64,000 nucleotides of DNA from Eleginops maclovinus. Its lineage: Eukaryota > Chordata > Actinopteri > Perciformes > Eleginopidae. Within the stretch, counting starts at the first letter, position 1. Each line of letters begins with the position of its first letter. The stretch spans positions 11,872,148 through 11,936,147 of the forward strand of contig NC_086364.1 of assembly GCF_036324505.1 (NCBI RefSeq), in the 5' to 3' direction. Shown one piece after another: positions 29,734 through 44,704 of the stretch. The notes beneath the pieces were generated by a model, which saw only the letters and a list, made by a program, of their open reading frames with translations, ran no database searches and was not told the DNA's origin. The translations under genes were made by a program, and so were the position numbers.

Positions 29734-32700
29734 GTTCTCTGTCCCACCCAAGGCCTGCCAGCTACAGACACAGAAGGAGAATATGACGTTATTATGTGTG
29801 AGAGAATCAGATGTGACCTTAAGGAACAATAGTAGGTAACAACACACAATCACATTTTAAAGATAATTTCTGCGGTTGCAAACATGATGGCCACAAGGAT
29901 TTTGTGCTGCATAATTGTTTCACAAGAGGGTGCTAAGGACCCTTATTTGATTCAAGCATGGGCGTTCACATATTTCCATTCATTAGATAGTAAAGGGGGA
30001 AACCACAGAGAACCGCCTACAGCTTTCTACCTCTTGTCAAAACAGTTCCCAGAGCCATTGAAAAAAACTGCAAAACATGTGCTGGAGAGTAGGGAACTTG
30101 CATTCTTAAAAATAATCTCTTAATTCTAGTTAAAATCAAATTTTATCCCCATATGTTGTCCTTTTGTGGATCCAGCAAACCTCTCAGAGACTAATGACTA
30201 TGTATGCATTCCCACAACTAAGCCTGCGAAGGTTAAACTGTAAAGCTCAACATCAGCCTGCCTGTAGCTGCAGCCTTGTTATCACCAGGCCCTCGTTTTA
30301 TTGTCCCACCAGCTAACCTCACTTCTCTAGGCATGGTGGCTCATTTCCTGTCATTTACTTTACTCCCTACATTCCCACGGAAAAATGCTACTTTTAGTCC
30401 TTAACAGTGCGAAGGCATCATTTGCACTGCAAGTTTTCAAGCAGTATCCCACGAACATGTTCTTAAGCAAAGTTATGCATTCATTATTGATTTAAGCAAT
30501 CTTTCAATCTGCAGACATGAGGAATGTACAAATTAATGACTGCCTTTCTGCAAAGCCTGTAAACTTACGAAAGAGGGTGTCTCCTCAGCTATGGAGCTGT
30601 TACAAAACCAAATGAATTAAGAATCCCTTTTGCATCTTTAAATTATTTTTGTTTCACAAGATGCAATTGTCACAAATGACGTTGCATCAGGTCTTGTCCT
30701 CACTTCTCTTTTTACAGACTCTGCAACCAGAAAAACAGTCCATGCAAACTGACCCCATCTGCGTCTCATTGCCATTTTAACACACCACAGGCTTCTGTTT
30801 TAGCCCAAGTGTTGATGGGAAGGGGTTGTCAGTGGATCTTTGTAGAAACAGAAGGAAAACCCCAGGCTGAGGGCTGATTGCTCAATCAACCAGTTCCCAG
30901 AAGGAGAAACATTTCTAACACAATAAAGGTATTGATATGAGAGGCAGAAAAAACTAGTGTGTGTGCATTGTAGGTCGTTATAGTGGGGTTTCGGATGACC
31001 TCCAGTGACATTGTCTGGACTGTTATAACAGATTAGAAAGGCAGACAACATCAATCCATCCATGGAAGAAGCAAGAGTGCCAGTCAGAGTGCACATATTA
31101 TGACACATTCTACTCTCCTTTTTACCAAGGAAAGCCTGTAAAGCCTTCTGCCAGTAAATGCACCAGGAGGAGTTATTACAGACTTCCTCTATCTCATAGA
31201 CAGGCTACTAACATTATGGCAAATGTAAATCCAGTTTATGCACAACAGTCCTCCCTCTTACCCCAGGCTAGAACACCCAACATTTAATTACTTTCACCAT
31301 TAGTTCAAAGCAACAGCAGGGCTCCTGATATAGAGCAGATCAGTGATTGGAGGAGGCATCAGCTTCAGGGTTGTATATTGGAACAGAGTGGGACTGAACT
31401 AAAAGCAGACAGCAAGGGAACCTAATTTCCCTCCATGCTAAACATTGTTTGATTGCCTAAGCCCTGGCTCCTGGTGATTTAACTCATTTTGCCCTGACTG
31501 CTGCGTTGATGCTTCTCTGCCTCCAGAGAATGAAAGAGGGACGGACAGAAGATAACTGAAAACCTCTCATTGTTCCTGCGCCTCGCTTCTCCTCCTGCTT
31601 TTTTTCTAGCCGGCAGTCTCCCACTCCTCTCATCTTTGCATGAATGTGCTCTCTACGGTATATGAGTGATTGCCATTTACAGGCAATTACAGCCTCTTAG
31701 TTTATTTATCCTGCTGTCTTTATGCTAGCTAAATAAAACCCACACACAGTTTTTGTATTCAAGTTCTGAAATTAAGCTTTAAATGACAGTAAGTACTAAA
31801 CACATTCTTATCATGCCAAATAGACTTCAACACAGCAAATCCTGATGCATAATGCAGCCATGTAGCTATTGTTATGGATTTTCATTAGCCCACTGATCAG
31901 TGGGTTTTAAGAGCTTTGGTCACAGCCCAAGGTAAACCTCCAATGTTCGACAGAAAGCCAAGTGCTGTGGAAGTCTGTCTGCCTATTTGTCTCTCGTCCT
32001 CCTCCAAAGTCAACATGGCAGCAAAACTGGCATGGGCTCGTGACTCGTGTCTCAGGAGCAGTTAAGCTGGAACAGTTGGGCATTGCTCAGACGCAAGCTA
32101 CGACAGCTTGCAAAATGTCATCTAACCCACTGAGTGATAATTACAAATCACCGAAGAGAGGAGGTAGGACTCAAGGCTGGTCCCTGTATGATAAGAGGGG
32201 GTCTTCATAGGGAGAAAGTCCTTCAGAAGGAGAGATATCCTTGGGGGAAGGGGAGCTGATTGAAGTTTGTGTTTGGCAATTATCCAGGCAGGAGGATTAG
32301 CTCTCCCTTGACAGCATTTTATCTGTTCATGGTCAAGTTAGACGGTTACAGAAAATCGTTTTAAGTTAACAGCTTACTGAGACAAGACTACACTATTGAA
32401 TTCTTTCAACCTGCTCAACTGCTTATTGAAAGCACCACAATGTCTTATCTTTTTCTCAGGGTGATTGCCTTTGTTCTGGGTGAGATGTCGTATGGCAACA
32501 ATTTAAATCAAGTAATAGTTCCCTACAGTGTTTACATTCCCAGCACAGATTTCAGTTCCACATTCCTAGACTATAATGACTTAAGATATTTGTTTTACTT
32601 CACGATTCACATCTAAAGAGGGAAAACATCCACACCCATAACTGTGCACTGAGCCGCGCAAGATTGGCTTCCTGCCGTCGTTTGCTCCTTGTGAGAAACT

Positions 32701-35700
32701 AACACTTCCTACTCAATAATGAGACCCATGACAACACTGCATGGATTGTTTTTCTCGGGCTGATATTGCTTCTCCAAGCCACTTCTTTTCTCTATTAGGC
32801 AGAGAGAACGTCCAGGCAGACAAAACACAGAGGATAAAGCTGACGTCTCTCCAGGTGCAGGGATGTCCAGCAGGCCATAATGACTGGGGCTGACAGGCAT
32901 AACCAGCACTCTCTCTGTCTCTCTCTGGGGAACTGCGCTCTATTGTAATACCTTCCGCATACAAACTCAAGGCCATTGAGGTTTGCCATGCCTTCATTTA
33001 ACATAATTACTTAGTAATGTTCTCCAGTCATGCAGAGAGAGGCACTGGTTTATGACAACAGCAGCTACAGGTGAGTCTAAAAGTTTAACTGCCTGGCTCA
33101 GTAGATGGAGCTTTTAAGTGGCACCTTTAACACATTCAAGCCAGATAAAAAAACAAAACAAGCTAAGTGAGGGTGGGGGTGGGTTAATGCTTAATTTTGT
33201 GCTTGTTTGTTTTGAGTCAAAATAGCATCTGTGGTCTACTGGGGTTCATTTATTTAAGTCATTTGCCATTTTTGCCATTTTTAACTCCTTTTCAAGTAGA
33301 TTAAAACTTAAAATAATTTGGGTAATTATTTAGATTATAAGCATTATAAAGAGACAAAACAAGAAGACAAAAATTGCACAGCTGACAGAAACACAAGGGT
33401 TAATCAAATATGTCCTTCTGAGACATTCTTGAAACCTTCTCTATCCAGGGCCATTTCCAATCTTAATGCATGCCATAGACACATTCCTAAAGATCTCTGG
33501 CTGAAAATGAACTGAGCTCAAATCGCCAAGTAGGAAACCACATGAAGCCTAACCATTATGGACAGGAGCTGGCTGGTTTCCGGGTACTGCGGGTACTTTA
33601 ACTGCTTTGAGATACTCTACGGAGGCAGGCTAGCTGCAGCCTCACTGAGGGAAGCTGTCTGACAGAGTTGTGTCATTGAGGCTGACACAGCCTCAGGTGG
33701 CTGCTTTGTAGGGGCCTGCTTGCTCACAACATGGATTATAAGGCCAATGGGCACAGTAGAAAGGGGGAAGAGCTACCAGCAATTGCAGGCGCCATGATGG
33801 ATGACCTCTTTTGGGTAGTGAAGAGGTGGGATACCTAATTGTTGAGGGCTGCAGGGCTTCCTGGCCCCAGGCTTCTGTTCCTCCTTTCACTCATTCATCC
33901 TCTTTCTATTCCTGTATGTCTAACCTGCTTCTGCATCAGATACAGCCGAGCCTTTGCCCACTGAAACTAAATTTATAAATTCAGTGTTACCTAAATATAA
34001 AGGTAGAATGTATTCTATGTTTCTACAATTTTCTGTTATGTAGGCAGGGCGCTGATAGATTATCAGATTACTCTCTTACTCACAACCTAATGGAACAAAC
34101 AGGTTACGTTTTTCCCCATACTCCAATAGTTAGTCATTCACTATAAATGCTCCTAGTATCCATTGTTTATGCACTACTCAAGGCTGGAGGCCATATTTGA
34201 CACTGGAAACAATGAAGGGAAACTATGCTATTCAGACATTCACTCTCCCTGTTATTTTCTCACTGACAAAACTTAAAAATATAAAGCCTTTTCTGAAAAT
34301 AAAAAGACATACGAAGCATATCAGACCTTTTCTAAAAAAACAAATGCTTTCAACCTAAATATACAGTAGCTGCAGCTTCCTGAAATATGATTTCACAACT
34401 ATGTCAAGAATCTCATGACCATGACATAGTCGTTCTTGTGGTGGGAGGCATGTGGGAAACAATGTGAAAAAGCAACTGATCTGGAAACCCTCCCCAACCA
34501 ATGATCTAAACATAAACCTTTATAACACTACTGGCTTGTGTCTTGTGTAGTTCCTACAGGCATCTGAGGCCCATCTGTGCATTAATTGCAGAACTATGCT
34601 TTTGATCTTTAAATAGCACATTGTGCTTCCGACCCAGCTTGAATTAAGAAACAGACAAAACTACAAAGCCACTGATATTTCCTTTGGGTAATGAGAACCG
34701 GAACAGAGACAGAAACAGTCACTAAAATAAATGTGTTACAGTGAAGAGCAGGTGACATGAATGACCCAGTTGTGAAACTTGATTTAAAATAGATGGTAGA
34801 TAGAGTGTAACATCTATGTAAATAATTAAAGCAATGCTCTAATGTGTCTCCCTTCCTTTATGGCTGCCCTGGGAACTATAAAAACTATGTGACTTTAACA
34901 TATGGCTTCTACACATATAGCTCCCTAACCAAATGAAATTGAGCCATCTACACAGTCCAAACTTAAAGCGTTTCTCTATCTGTCTATCTGCCTATCTTTC
35001 AAGGAAGAAAAATACTCTGCAAAAATACAGCCACTGGCAAGAGAGTGAAGTGCAACTGAGCACCAGTAAAGCTGCAGTCATCTGAATTGACCCTAGCGAC
35101 ATGTGACAGGCTGTCACACCAAACCAGTCCTTACAACATTAAAAAACACACACAGAGAGACAGCAGAAATATCCATCGCAGCTGACCCTGAGATCAAGTG
35201 TCATAGCTATCTGAGGGGCAGCATGGCGGCAGGCGGGGCTGCTGAGACTGTCAAGGTGGGTGGATAAGGCTGGACATGGCTGACATGCCCAGCCAAGAAG
35301 GGTGGAGCAGCTCAAGCCTTTCCCATGTTTTCCACAGGCTGTCGGCACTCGGTGGGATATTACAATGAAGACTTAACCTTTTAGCTTTGAGCTTAGTGGT
35401 TTCAGTCTGGAGTGACTTATTTGCATGGGATCCATTGCCAGGCTCCCTCACTGTCATAACAGTGTTTACTAAATGATAGGATCGGGTGCCAGATATATGA
35501 ATAGCTCATGCAAGTATAAATGGCCTCTTAAAAGCAGGCTGTGTGCATGTGGGGTATTTTTAGAGCAAGATTGCAAATGTACGTCTGGATGCAACTGCAG
35601 ACCAACATGAAAAACATCCTGCTCCAGATTTCTAGACAGTGCGATGTTCCTTTAAAAAAACAACAATATGAAAACACTTCTCCAAGATGTGCACAGTTTC

Positions 35701-38700
35701 AAACTAGTTTTATGGAACGGTGTGCGTCCATTAATCTCTGTGCAAGAAAAGACCCTCACTAGAAGCGATATCTATATCCGTCATCACAATGCCTGCACCG
35801 GTGCCTGTCTTTCTCCACAAAGCCTTATATATTGCCTGGTGAATAAAGGTTGTAGAAAATTGCACTAGGCTATTTTATCAGCACAGTACCCCATCTTTTT
35901 ACGAGAACTAATATCCTGCACAGGAAATCAATATGAAGGAGAGGTGTTTAGAGTACACAGGAAGCCAGATACACAATTACTTCTGCTGAGCACAAAGTTT
36001 ATTTTACTTTTTGCTATACAGGTGAAATATTATTACAGCCAAATCAGCAATTGAATTATTTAGCCAGTCTGCAAAGGTGAATTATTTACTACATACTTCC
36101 TACAGGAGCTGATGTGCACATAACTGGGCCCCCTCGCCTAGAGCTCCTCGGTTCTCAGGATGTTAAAAGGCCTGTTTGAGCTCAGAACAGGTAGTAAATA
36201 CTTGTCTTCACCTCAGCGGACAAAAGGGCTCACTTAGTGGATCTGTGTCATGTCTCTGTCCAGGGTTATGTTTGTGTTTCTAATCTTTAAGGAAGAAGCT
36301 GGCAGAAAAAACTCCCCCATGGTGGGCTATATATACATCAGAAGCCAAGACAACTAAATACAGTTTTATGCATAACAAGGGAGATGAGGAGATACTCAAC
36401 TTTAGTGAGATCAGGTAACACCCTGTTGAACCAGCCCACTGTGCGGCCTTCTCCACTCTGGAATAAAGCAGTTCATTTTATGCTAGGACTCTAACTACCA
36501 GACCTGAAAGCTCTTTATGTCCTGTAGAAGCTCATCTTTACATTACTGTATCTCCAGAAGTACTGAACCCTACATGTAAGCCAGCAGCCACTGAAACCTA
36601 ATGTACACTGAGCTGAAGAGAGTATGTGTGTGACAAACAAATACAGTTAAAGAAATTTAACAAGACTGTGATACTGCAGAGGACCTGACCTCAGCTCAGA
36701 GGCTAACAAGTTTCAGTTTCCAAATAAAAACATGGCTCTGCAATAAACCCAGATGTCCAATATAGACAACTGAAGTTTAGTTTGATAAACAATGAGATTA
36801 AGATAAACTATTGTTTGCCTATTACACTCACAATTGATCATATTGAAATGATTCTTTTCATGTTATTCTAAATGACATACATCTGCTTGCCTTTTCAGAA
36901 GCAAGGAAATGCTTTCATTTTAATATTACATTTTGAATTAGAAAAGGACTGTCAAACCAGACTGAAATGTAAATGTCAAAGATTGCTTTTATGCACTACA
37001 TGCCATAATCAGGAGTTCAATAACATGAGCATCAGACTTCCTGATAAGGTTATAAAGTATTTCTCACCCCTTCATGTTTCTTAGTTTGACGCAACATCCT
37101 GGATTTATGGCTTACTACAACAGAGGGAAGTAGGCCATCTCTCTTGCAGCGCCCAGTCCTCCCAAAAGTGTCCTGAGACAATCACTTCATTGTCTATGGG
37201 AAGGTTGACATTCTCTCTTTAAGTGAGTAAGAGGAGAATCTCAGAAACAGTGTGGCCTGACAACATGTGATCCCCATCTAAATAGTTTCCAGCATGATAT
37301 CAGCTTGAATCAATCCTACAAAAGGTTGCATTGTATGGCCTGATGTGGACTGTGCTGAACAAGAGTCATTGTGCAGCCGGATCGGAGTAAAAAAAAACAA
37401 GAGCAGCAGGCTGAAGTTTTCATCCCTCCATCAATGGAAATTGCACACTGAGCTAATTCCCAGATGAGATTAATAGTCCGAATGAGCCGAAAGACAAGTT
37501 AGCTCTATTATGGTTAAGCAGAGATGTATTGGTGTGTAAGTTATAATGGACAAGCATCAAGTAATTAGTCATACTGACAGAAAACAAAGCCCACAGTGTC
37601 AAGCGTCTATCACTGCTGTATCTCTTTGATCTAATAAATCAACAGGATTTAAAATACTTCACAAAGGAGAGCCATCAGCTCTGTCATCTCACATCCTCCG
37701 TGGGAGACCACCAGCACGGTAAGAGGTCAGGTTACTGCTTATTTTATGGAGCAGTGCTGGAAGGAAGGAAGTGCAGAGCAGAGGAGGGGGAGACGTGCAA
37801 ATGAAGGCAGGAAACACACTGCAGACAGGGCGCAATCTCTGTGTCCTGTCCACACAAACACGGAAACAACATACATTTGCTCACATGCACAGGAACACAT
37901 CCAACCGCGCACATGTAAACACACACGTCCCATCCCTGTCAATGATGTAGCATACGTCACAGCATACAGAAATTAATATGTCTTAATTGAGTCAGGCAGG
38001 CCGCCCACTCTGGACAGGCACCAAGCCGCCAGAGAGTGATCTCAGTGAAGTGTGACATTGAAGCTGACACTTCTGTTGAAGAGAGCAGATGAAGTGTAGC
38101 CTGTAGCACTGGCACAATGGGAATTAGCCGTTTTAGCATGGATTTAAACAGAGGAGAGAATGGAGGCTGTGTAGTTTTTCAGGACACAGAGATCTACAAA
38201 GCCAATCCTAAAATAAAGCTTAAAGGGGTTTCAAAGGGATTATTTGTTTAACTGATTTAAAAAAAAATATGAAGGGTGTGAGATTAAAATGCAGTATTTA
38301 CACATGATAAATTCATTAAAAACATAGCATGCCAAAAGAATAGTGCTAAAGAATCAATTTACTAATAATGAACAGGATATCATTTATACATGACACATTT
38401 ATTATTTTAGGCACTAATCAACCTCAAAGCCTAAAGTCTAATGACGGTTTTGGCCCTTTAAATTCTTAACATTTCATCATTCACTGAAATTACCTAAATT
38501 CCTCATAAAATAAGTTATTCTTGGAAGATTTGACCTGGTGCATAGGACAGATTATGGACTGCATTGATTTTTGCCATTGCAATCTGTGAGTATGAACACA
38601 TGTGGGGGCGGGTGAGCATGTGCATGTATCTGCAGTGTGTATGTGGAGGTGTGCCGATGAAGTTAAAGGCAAGGAATATCAATTGAGGCTGTTGTGGCAG

Positions 38701-40905
38701 CCTTCTTCTGCACAAAAAACATTTATTGTCACACATCTTTGATACCAGATTTTCTGTTTTAGACAACAGTACTGACTTGTGTCACAGGTTTGAGGATTTC
38801 ATTTTCATTTTGCAGGGGCAACAGCCACATAGACCTATTTGGTTTATAGGTTCCCTTACTGGATTTGATAGACAATAAATGTCAATGATAATAAAGCAAC
38901 AATATTTGAATCTTTCAAAACTCATACACAGGCGAACATGCCTGTGAACAAGAAGAAGAGCCCTCAGTAAAATCAATGAAATGCACAAAGTTTATCTTGG
39001 GAATGTCTTATGCATTTGAAGTAGTTTGATCAACAGATGAGTGCTGATTCACAGTACAGTATGTGTTCTAGTTCCCAGCGCTGCATGTGGTGGGAAGAGC
39101 ACACAGATCAATCACATAGACTGCTTACCCTTGCAAAAACAATTGTGTAGTAATGGAATGAAATCAAGTTCAAAAACCTTATTTCTGATATAGTATCATG
39201 ACATTGCCAACCCACAGGAGAAATCTGACGGTTACTCAGTCACTGTGGTGGGGCACAAATTTGGGTCAAAATGCATTTTGGCAGAGGCTTTGAACAATGT
39301 AGATTGTGGCGCAGTGATTCAGATAAATGTGAGGTGAGATCCCAGGCTCTGCGTCAAAGCAAGTCAGAATCACTCATCATGGCGGCATCATTTCTATGAC
39401 TGGTTTTTAGAATAAAGAATAAACTTTCAGAAAATTTGAAGATCCATGTTCCTCTGCACGTGGCTTGAATAGCAGTGAATTCTGACTGGTCGAATTAGAT
39501 GCACTAATCCATACAAGCAGCAATTTCAATACATTTCAATCCAACTTAATATTTTAGACTCAAGGGTGAAATAACTAAATATCTGCTTTTTTTAGAGATT
39601 CCCCAGACTTTCATTTGTGAGAGGAAATGAGAAGATACCCAGAGAAAGACCCAGAGGTGAGGCTGTGTCTCTGAGTTTGAATAAGTGAGATGTGAAAGTA
39701 ATGATGATGATTGGGGGGGAAGGAGGAAGAATGAAGCCATGCTGCTGGACCAAGAGATCAGTGGAAAACTCCTGACAAAAGCACAGGAAAACTGGGAAGG
39801 CTGGGGCAGGTCCTCTGGGACAGTCCCACTCCCAGTGAGGGGGAGGATTCCTCAATCCTGATTTAACTGAAGAAAACACACACACTGTTTTTCTATGGAG
39901 ATAAAGTCAGTTTCCCCTTCAGGTCACAGAGGACATATGACAGATTGCTCATTACTCTGCTTAAGGTATGACATCAAGCAAATATTGTCACGCAGGAGCG
40001 ACAAATGATCAGGAAATGCAATATTGTTGAGGAGACAGAATGTCTAATTAAGACAAGATGAGAAGTGAAACAAAAAAAGAGAAGGAGCTTGCCTCCCTGA
40101 GTGGGAATTCAAACCCTGACAGCCTCCAGGAATATATAACTTCTGATTTACTTTACTGTTAGTGTTTGTTTTTGCAGGGTTTGGAGTGAATATGCTTTGC
40201 CACATTACGCTTCTAGTGTGATGCCTAAAACTGGGTGTGATCAACTGGGCACCATAAATGAGAGACTTTACATCATTTTCCCTGGCAAGCAGCATTACCA
40301 GCTCTTTCATATGAAAGGGAAAGTTGGCAGAGCTATGCAGAGAAGCAGTAGAGAGGCAGCAGAAGTGGAAAGTTAAGAATTTCTGGTTCAGGTACATGTC
40401 CAAATATGCCAACAGCGCCTGGCAGGATTCTACATCAATTTGTCTGACAAACACAGATCTATTTGAATAATGAGAAAGAACAACTTAATAATAAAATAGG
40501 AATTTAGATGCACCACTTGCATACTTAAGTGACCTCTCAGAAATCCTATTTTTACACTTCAGGTTCATGTTCAGTCAATAGAAAAGAGCATTTAAACCGA
40601 GCAAGATCTACCACTTCCGTAAAAATAACAAGTAAAAGAAAAGTCACAGAGGAATCCAAAACACACCCTCATTTCTGGGAAGGCTGCTGGAGTGAGTTTG
40701 GCGTGTGGTATGTGATGTTGGTGGGACTGTTGAAGCTGCCCAGATATAACTGTGTATGTGCAGCTACACTCAGGGAACAGTCAAATTGAGTTTAGCAGTC
40801 TGGTACACAATGAGGATTCACAGCCTCTTCGTATGACGATTGATGACCGACTGTGCCAAAGATAGCGTACAGTGGGGGGTGGCTTTCCTATTTAAAACTT
40901 CGCCC

Positions 40906-40981
40906 TCAACGCTGCTGTAACAGTGCTGGGATAGTGTATCTGTCAGGGTGTTCCTTGAGTTGGTCCTCTGGCTTGACAATG
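40906..40981 (-). other. Possible orphan terminal coding exon
   Basis: On the minus strand a pyrimidine-rich tract (TTTACTTTTTTCTCAG) ends at 40982-40983 and is followed by 25 codons and TGA. The peptide is protein-like and polar (VKPEDQLKEHPDRYTIPALL). I do not recognise it and found no partner exons. It could be a last exon of an unannotated gene, an alternative rhbdf1 exon, or a chance open frame. Confidence 0.3.
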
Positions 40982-43900
40982 ACCTGAGAAAAAAGTAAAC
41001 AGATGTAACACAGGGCTGTCATTACAGCATGTGAGGCATTTGCTGCATGCATTACACTACAGTCTCCATTGTGGATTAGCAACACAAAGAAGTTGTCTCT
41101 TGATGTATTTTGAATATATACAGTATATATCATTTTTTTTCTTCTCTCTCTCTTCTCTATAACCTTGGAACTTCGAAAAAGTGTTATAGGTTGAAAGGAA
41201 ACGCTTTTAATGACAACACACCAACAACTTTTGGGTGAATGAAACTTAGTGCATTTCTAACAAGGAGACGTAACATATTTTTCACAAGTTATACATAAAG
41301 TTGTACTACTACTATTGAAGCCTGTGTGGGTTTTTAACAAAACTCTCTATCATGGGATTTCCCCCAGGTATGTAATTGCAACATATACCTCTGTCTCTAG
41401 GCACACGGTAAAGTGAGATATTTATTGGGCAAACACGCCCTCAGACAGCTCTTCACGCTCACAGAGGCAGATCAAAGTTCAAGGAGCAAATGCTGTTGTC
41501 TAAAAGTGCTAACCTTCTGGGAAAAATTCCCACAGCACTGAAAATGAGAGTTGCTCTGAGGTTAACCAGCCTTAGACACTGTGTCAGTGAGAATACAAGC
41601 TACAGGAACAAATACATCCCACAACTACCAACCCCATATTAGAGGTTTCCCTCTCAGCTACAGCTTAATATTGGCCTAAACCAAATACCATGAAAGCAAA
41701 TCAAAGTAAACCTGTATTTTCAATTCAGTCACATATCCCACTTTTCTTTTAACCTGCCCATCAAAGGATTCTGGTCAATTCTGGGAAATCCGGTTCATGG
41801 ATGGCTGTCTAGGTCATGATAAATGAGGTGCTGACTGAGAGAAGAGAAGGGTGGCATGCTAGCAGGGGGAGGCCATGGAGGCTCAGAGGTAAACCTGAAA
41901 TAGCCCTGCTGCTGCATTACAGCATTTCATCACAACTGACTAAACCGTCATGGCTGCGGATGCATCATGCCACCACCAAGATGTCATACGGTGAGAACAA
42001 TTGGATGCAATGGCTGTGAGTCACATAGCGGAAGCAGGCAGGCAAACGAGCAGCCATAGGATGAAGATCTTTATGAGCAACAAACACCACACTTCCTGTA
42101 TAATTATCAACAATGCCCCACAACCAATCAGGATCTTGTGTACCTCTTTAAATAAGCTGAATGTATCTGCTTACATTCCTTGTTGCACCACGACAGACAA
42201 TAGAGAAACAACACAGTTTCTGTTTTCCACAAATACCACATTATTTGCATTCAAGAAAAATCAGGAGTTCCTGCTCCTGACAACTTAGTCAAAACCGTAA
42301 ACAATAACAAAGTAAACAAAAGGTACAAACTGAGTACCAGTGAGAATTAGATCAAACACTGCCTGTGGGCTCTCTCACCATCAAGCCTCTGTAAAAAACT
42401 GACATGCTTTTTAAGCTAATGTCTATTTGAGCTCAGTTGTAGGAACAGTTGTAACCAATTTATTCAGCAGGAAACCGTGTGTATTGTCTCCAAAGTAGCA
42501 AAACAAGTTGGTTAACATGTTTGACCTCTCAAAAAACTGCTGCCGTGCCCCACATTCACAAATCAAGCCAGGAGACTCACTGCAGCAGTTTTCACACAAA
42601 GCAGAATGATGACAGACACATAGAGTCTCAGAGAAATGGCTTTTTCATTTAACAGTATAAAAACTCTTAGTCATTAAGCTTCAACACTATTCATTCACAG
42701 TGATTAGGCTAATTATTACAGTCTTGGAGAAGCTCTGTTGAAACCCAAAGTAGTGTGTTTTAAAATAAAGTCAAGCCCTCAAACAATGTATGCATATAGA
42801 GTTAAAAAAAAAAAACAAGGCACAAGATTTTGATATATATTCCCAACATGTGATCGTGTAGTCACAAAAATAAATGGTTTCTTTTATTTTTATATTGTTT
42901 TGAAAGTAAGGATAATGTGGGCTCATTTAAGAGTGGGATCACTATCACAAATACAAAAATACAGAATATTAGGGATAATATTGTTTATTTGACAAAGGAA
43001 ACTATTAAATGGCATCAAATGTACATCATGGCCTTAACATAATTTATGGAATTTTAAAAAAGCCTTAAGGGAACTTTATGGGTAAATCAGCATCCTGTCA
43101 AGCTTTAACACAGTGTGAACATGTGATCTGCTTAAATAAAGCAACTTTCTACCTGGGTCAAAAAACAATTTAAATTTCAGGTCGTCTGGAAAACAGGATT
43201 CACAAGTGAAGACATTTAGACTTGTGATACAGATGTGTTTGTTGGAGAAACAGCCTGAGGTTATTTAGAGGAGCATGTGCTCTGCACACATGGGACTGTT
43301 CAGCCCAGTGATGCTCATTTCTCTTCAACTCAGAGCAAGCTCTGTCCAGAGAGACTAAAGAAAAATGACCAACAATCACACAGAGCACACCCATGTCTGG
43401 GAAGAGGAAGATTTCACATTTGAGAAAGCCTGTTACAGGAAATCTATCGCTGCTTTGTAGTCCTGTGACTTCTCCTCAGCAGAGCATCACATATACAGAG
43501 AACAAAAAATCTGGACCACATAACTATGTCGTGCTTGTAGATGTACTTCCTTAACAAATCAAAAATGTTCTGGACTCAGGATTTCAATGTTTCTTTCCTT
43601 ATGCGCTCTATGAGTTGGACATTGTTTGATTAAGAATGGCCAACCATTCAGGAGACAGGGGCCCTCAGTGTTTACTTATACTGGACGACCACCTCTATTT
43701 AAGTTGCCATTGATCACCAGATAGCAAATACAGCAAGAACACTTCATGAGATTAACTGTTTACTATATAACATTTTTTTTAAAGAAGGGAAAGAAAGATC
43801 AGAGATTGATTGATTTCAGCAGGGATTTAACCCAGACGCATCATCTTGTGTGTGTGATTAGGCCACATATGAAAAACATCACGTTGCTATTGCAGAGTGA

Positions 43901-44687
43901 TAGGCTACATGCTTTGAGAGGTATGCAAATAAATATATATTGAAAAATGTCAATGAATGACGGTTAACATAACCGCTGAGTGTAAAATCACGCTCAGTGG
44001 GTCTTTGAAGGCAACACCATGAAGCATTTGTACAGGATTTTGCACTTGGCAAGACTGACAGACAGATACCGCGCCATGAGTCATGCAGGCATGACTACAG
44101 CGTGGCCCCCTCAGCAGCCCCCTGAAAAACTCACATACCAGCCAGTCAACACAGGCCGGCTTGGATGGTCCACCTGCCTTAGCACAGCTACTCCCAGCTC
44201 CCTCCAAGTATCACGTACCCACATGCACCCACATAAACATCCAAACACATGCACACATTGGGAATACTCTCTTTGGAGTCCAGTTGGAGCAGATACAGAG
44301 GATGAGCCTGACTGCCACTATCACACATCAGAGCAATGCTTTATCGGTGTGATTACATCACCCAGAGACATGATCCCCCTCCCTCCATGCGATAAGGTTT
44401 CAGGAACACTGGGCACACAAACCGGGCCATGTGCTCCCATGTCCTGTCTGCCAAAATAACTCAGCAGTTTCTAATACAGTACGTCTATGGTTTCACTTCA
44501 GTCTGCCCAGGTATTGTAGGACATTGAATCGCGTAACCTTTCCAATGTCAACAAGTTTGTGGTTTGTTAATACTTGAGCTGCCTTCCATGGAGCTTTCAA
44601 CCTCTTCGGAGTCAAATCCAGACGTTAAGGTGGCCCCTCCATGTGTATCATTTTGAAGAATCTGTTCCCTTTTGGGACAATCTGCCA

Positions 44688-44704
44688 TGAGTCACTTTGA
44701 GTCA
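44688..44704 (+). promoter_or_regulatory. Tandem TGAGTCA (AP-1/NF-E2) sites
   Basis: Two TGAGTCAC sites start exactly 10 bp apart (one helical turn), within the proposed first intron of rhbdf1 and 0.85 kb from its candidate first exon. This is the same tandem spacing as in the NF-E2 core of beta-globin LCR HS2. Confidence 0.45.

Noticed and set aside
40044..40454. 136-codon open frame on the minus strand
   Set aside because: No recognisable motif, in the rhbdf1 intron, with no promoter or neighbours that support it.
44019..44459. 146-codon open frame on the plus strand
   Set aside because: No domain or protein-like pattern, no splice context, and a compositionally His/Thr/Pro-rich low-complexity part; likely chance.
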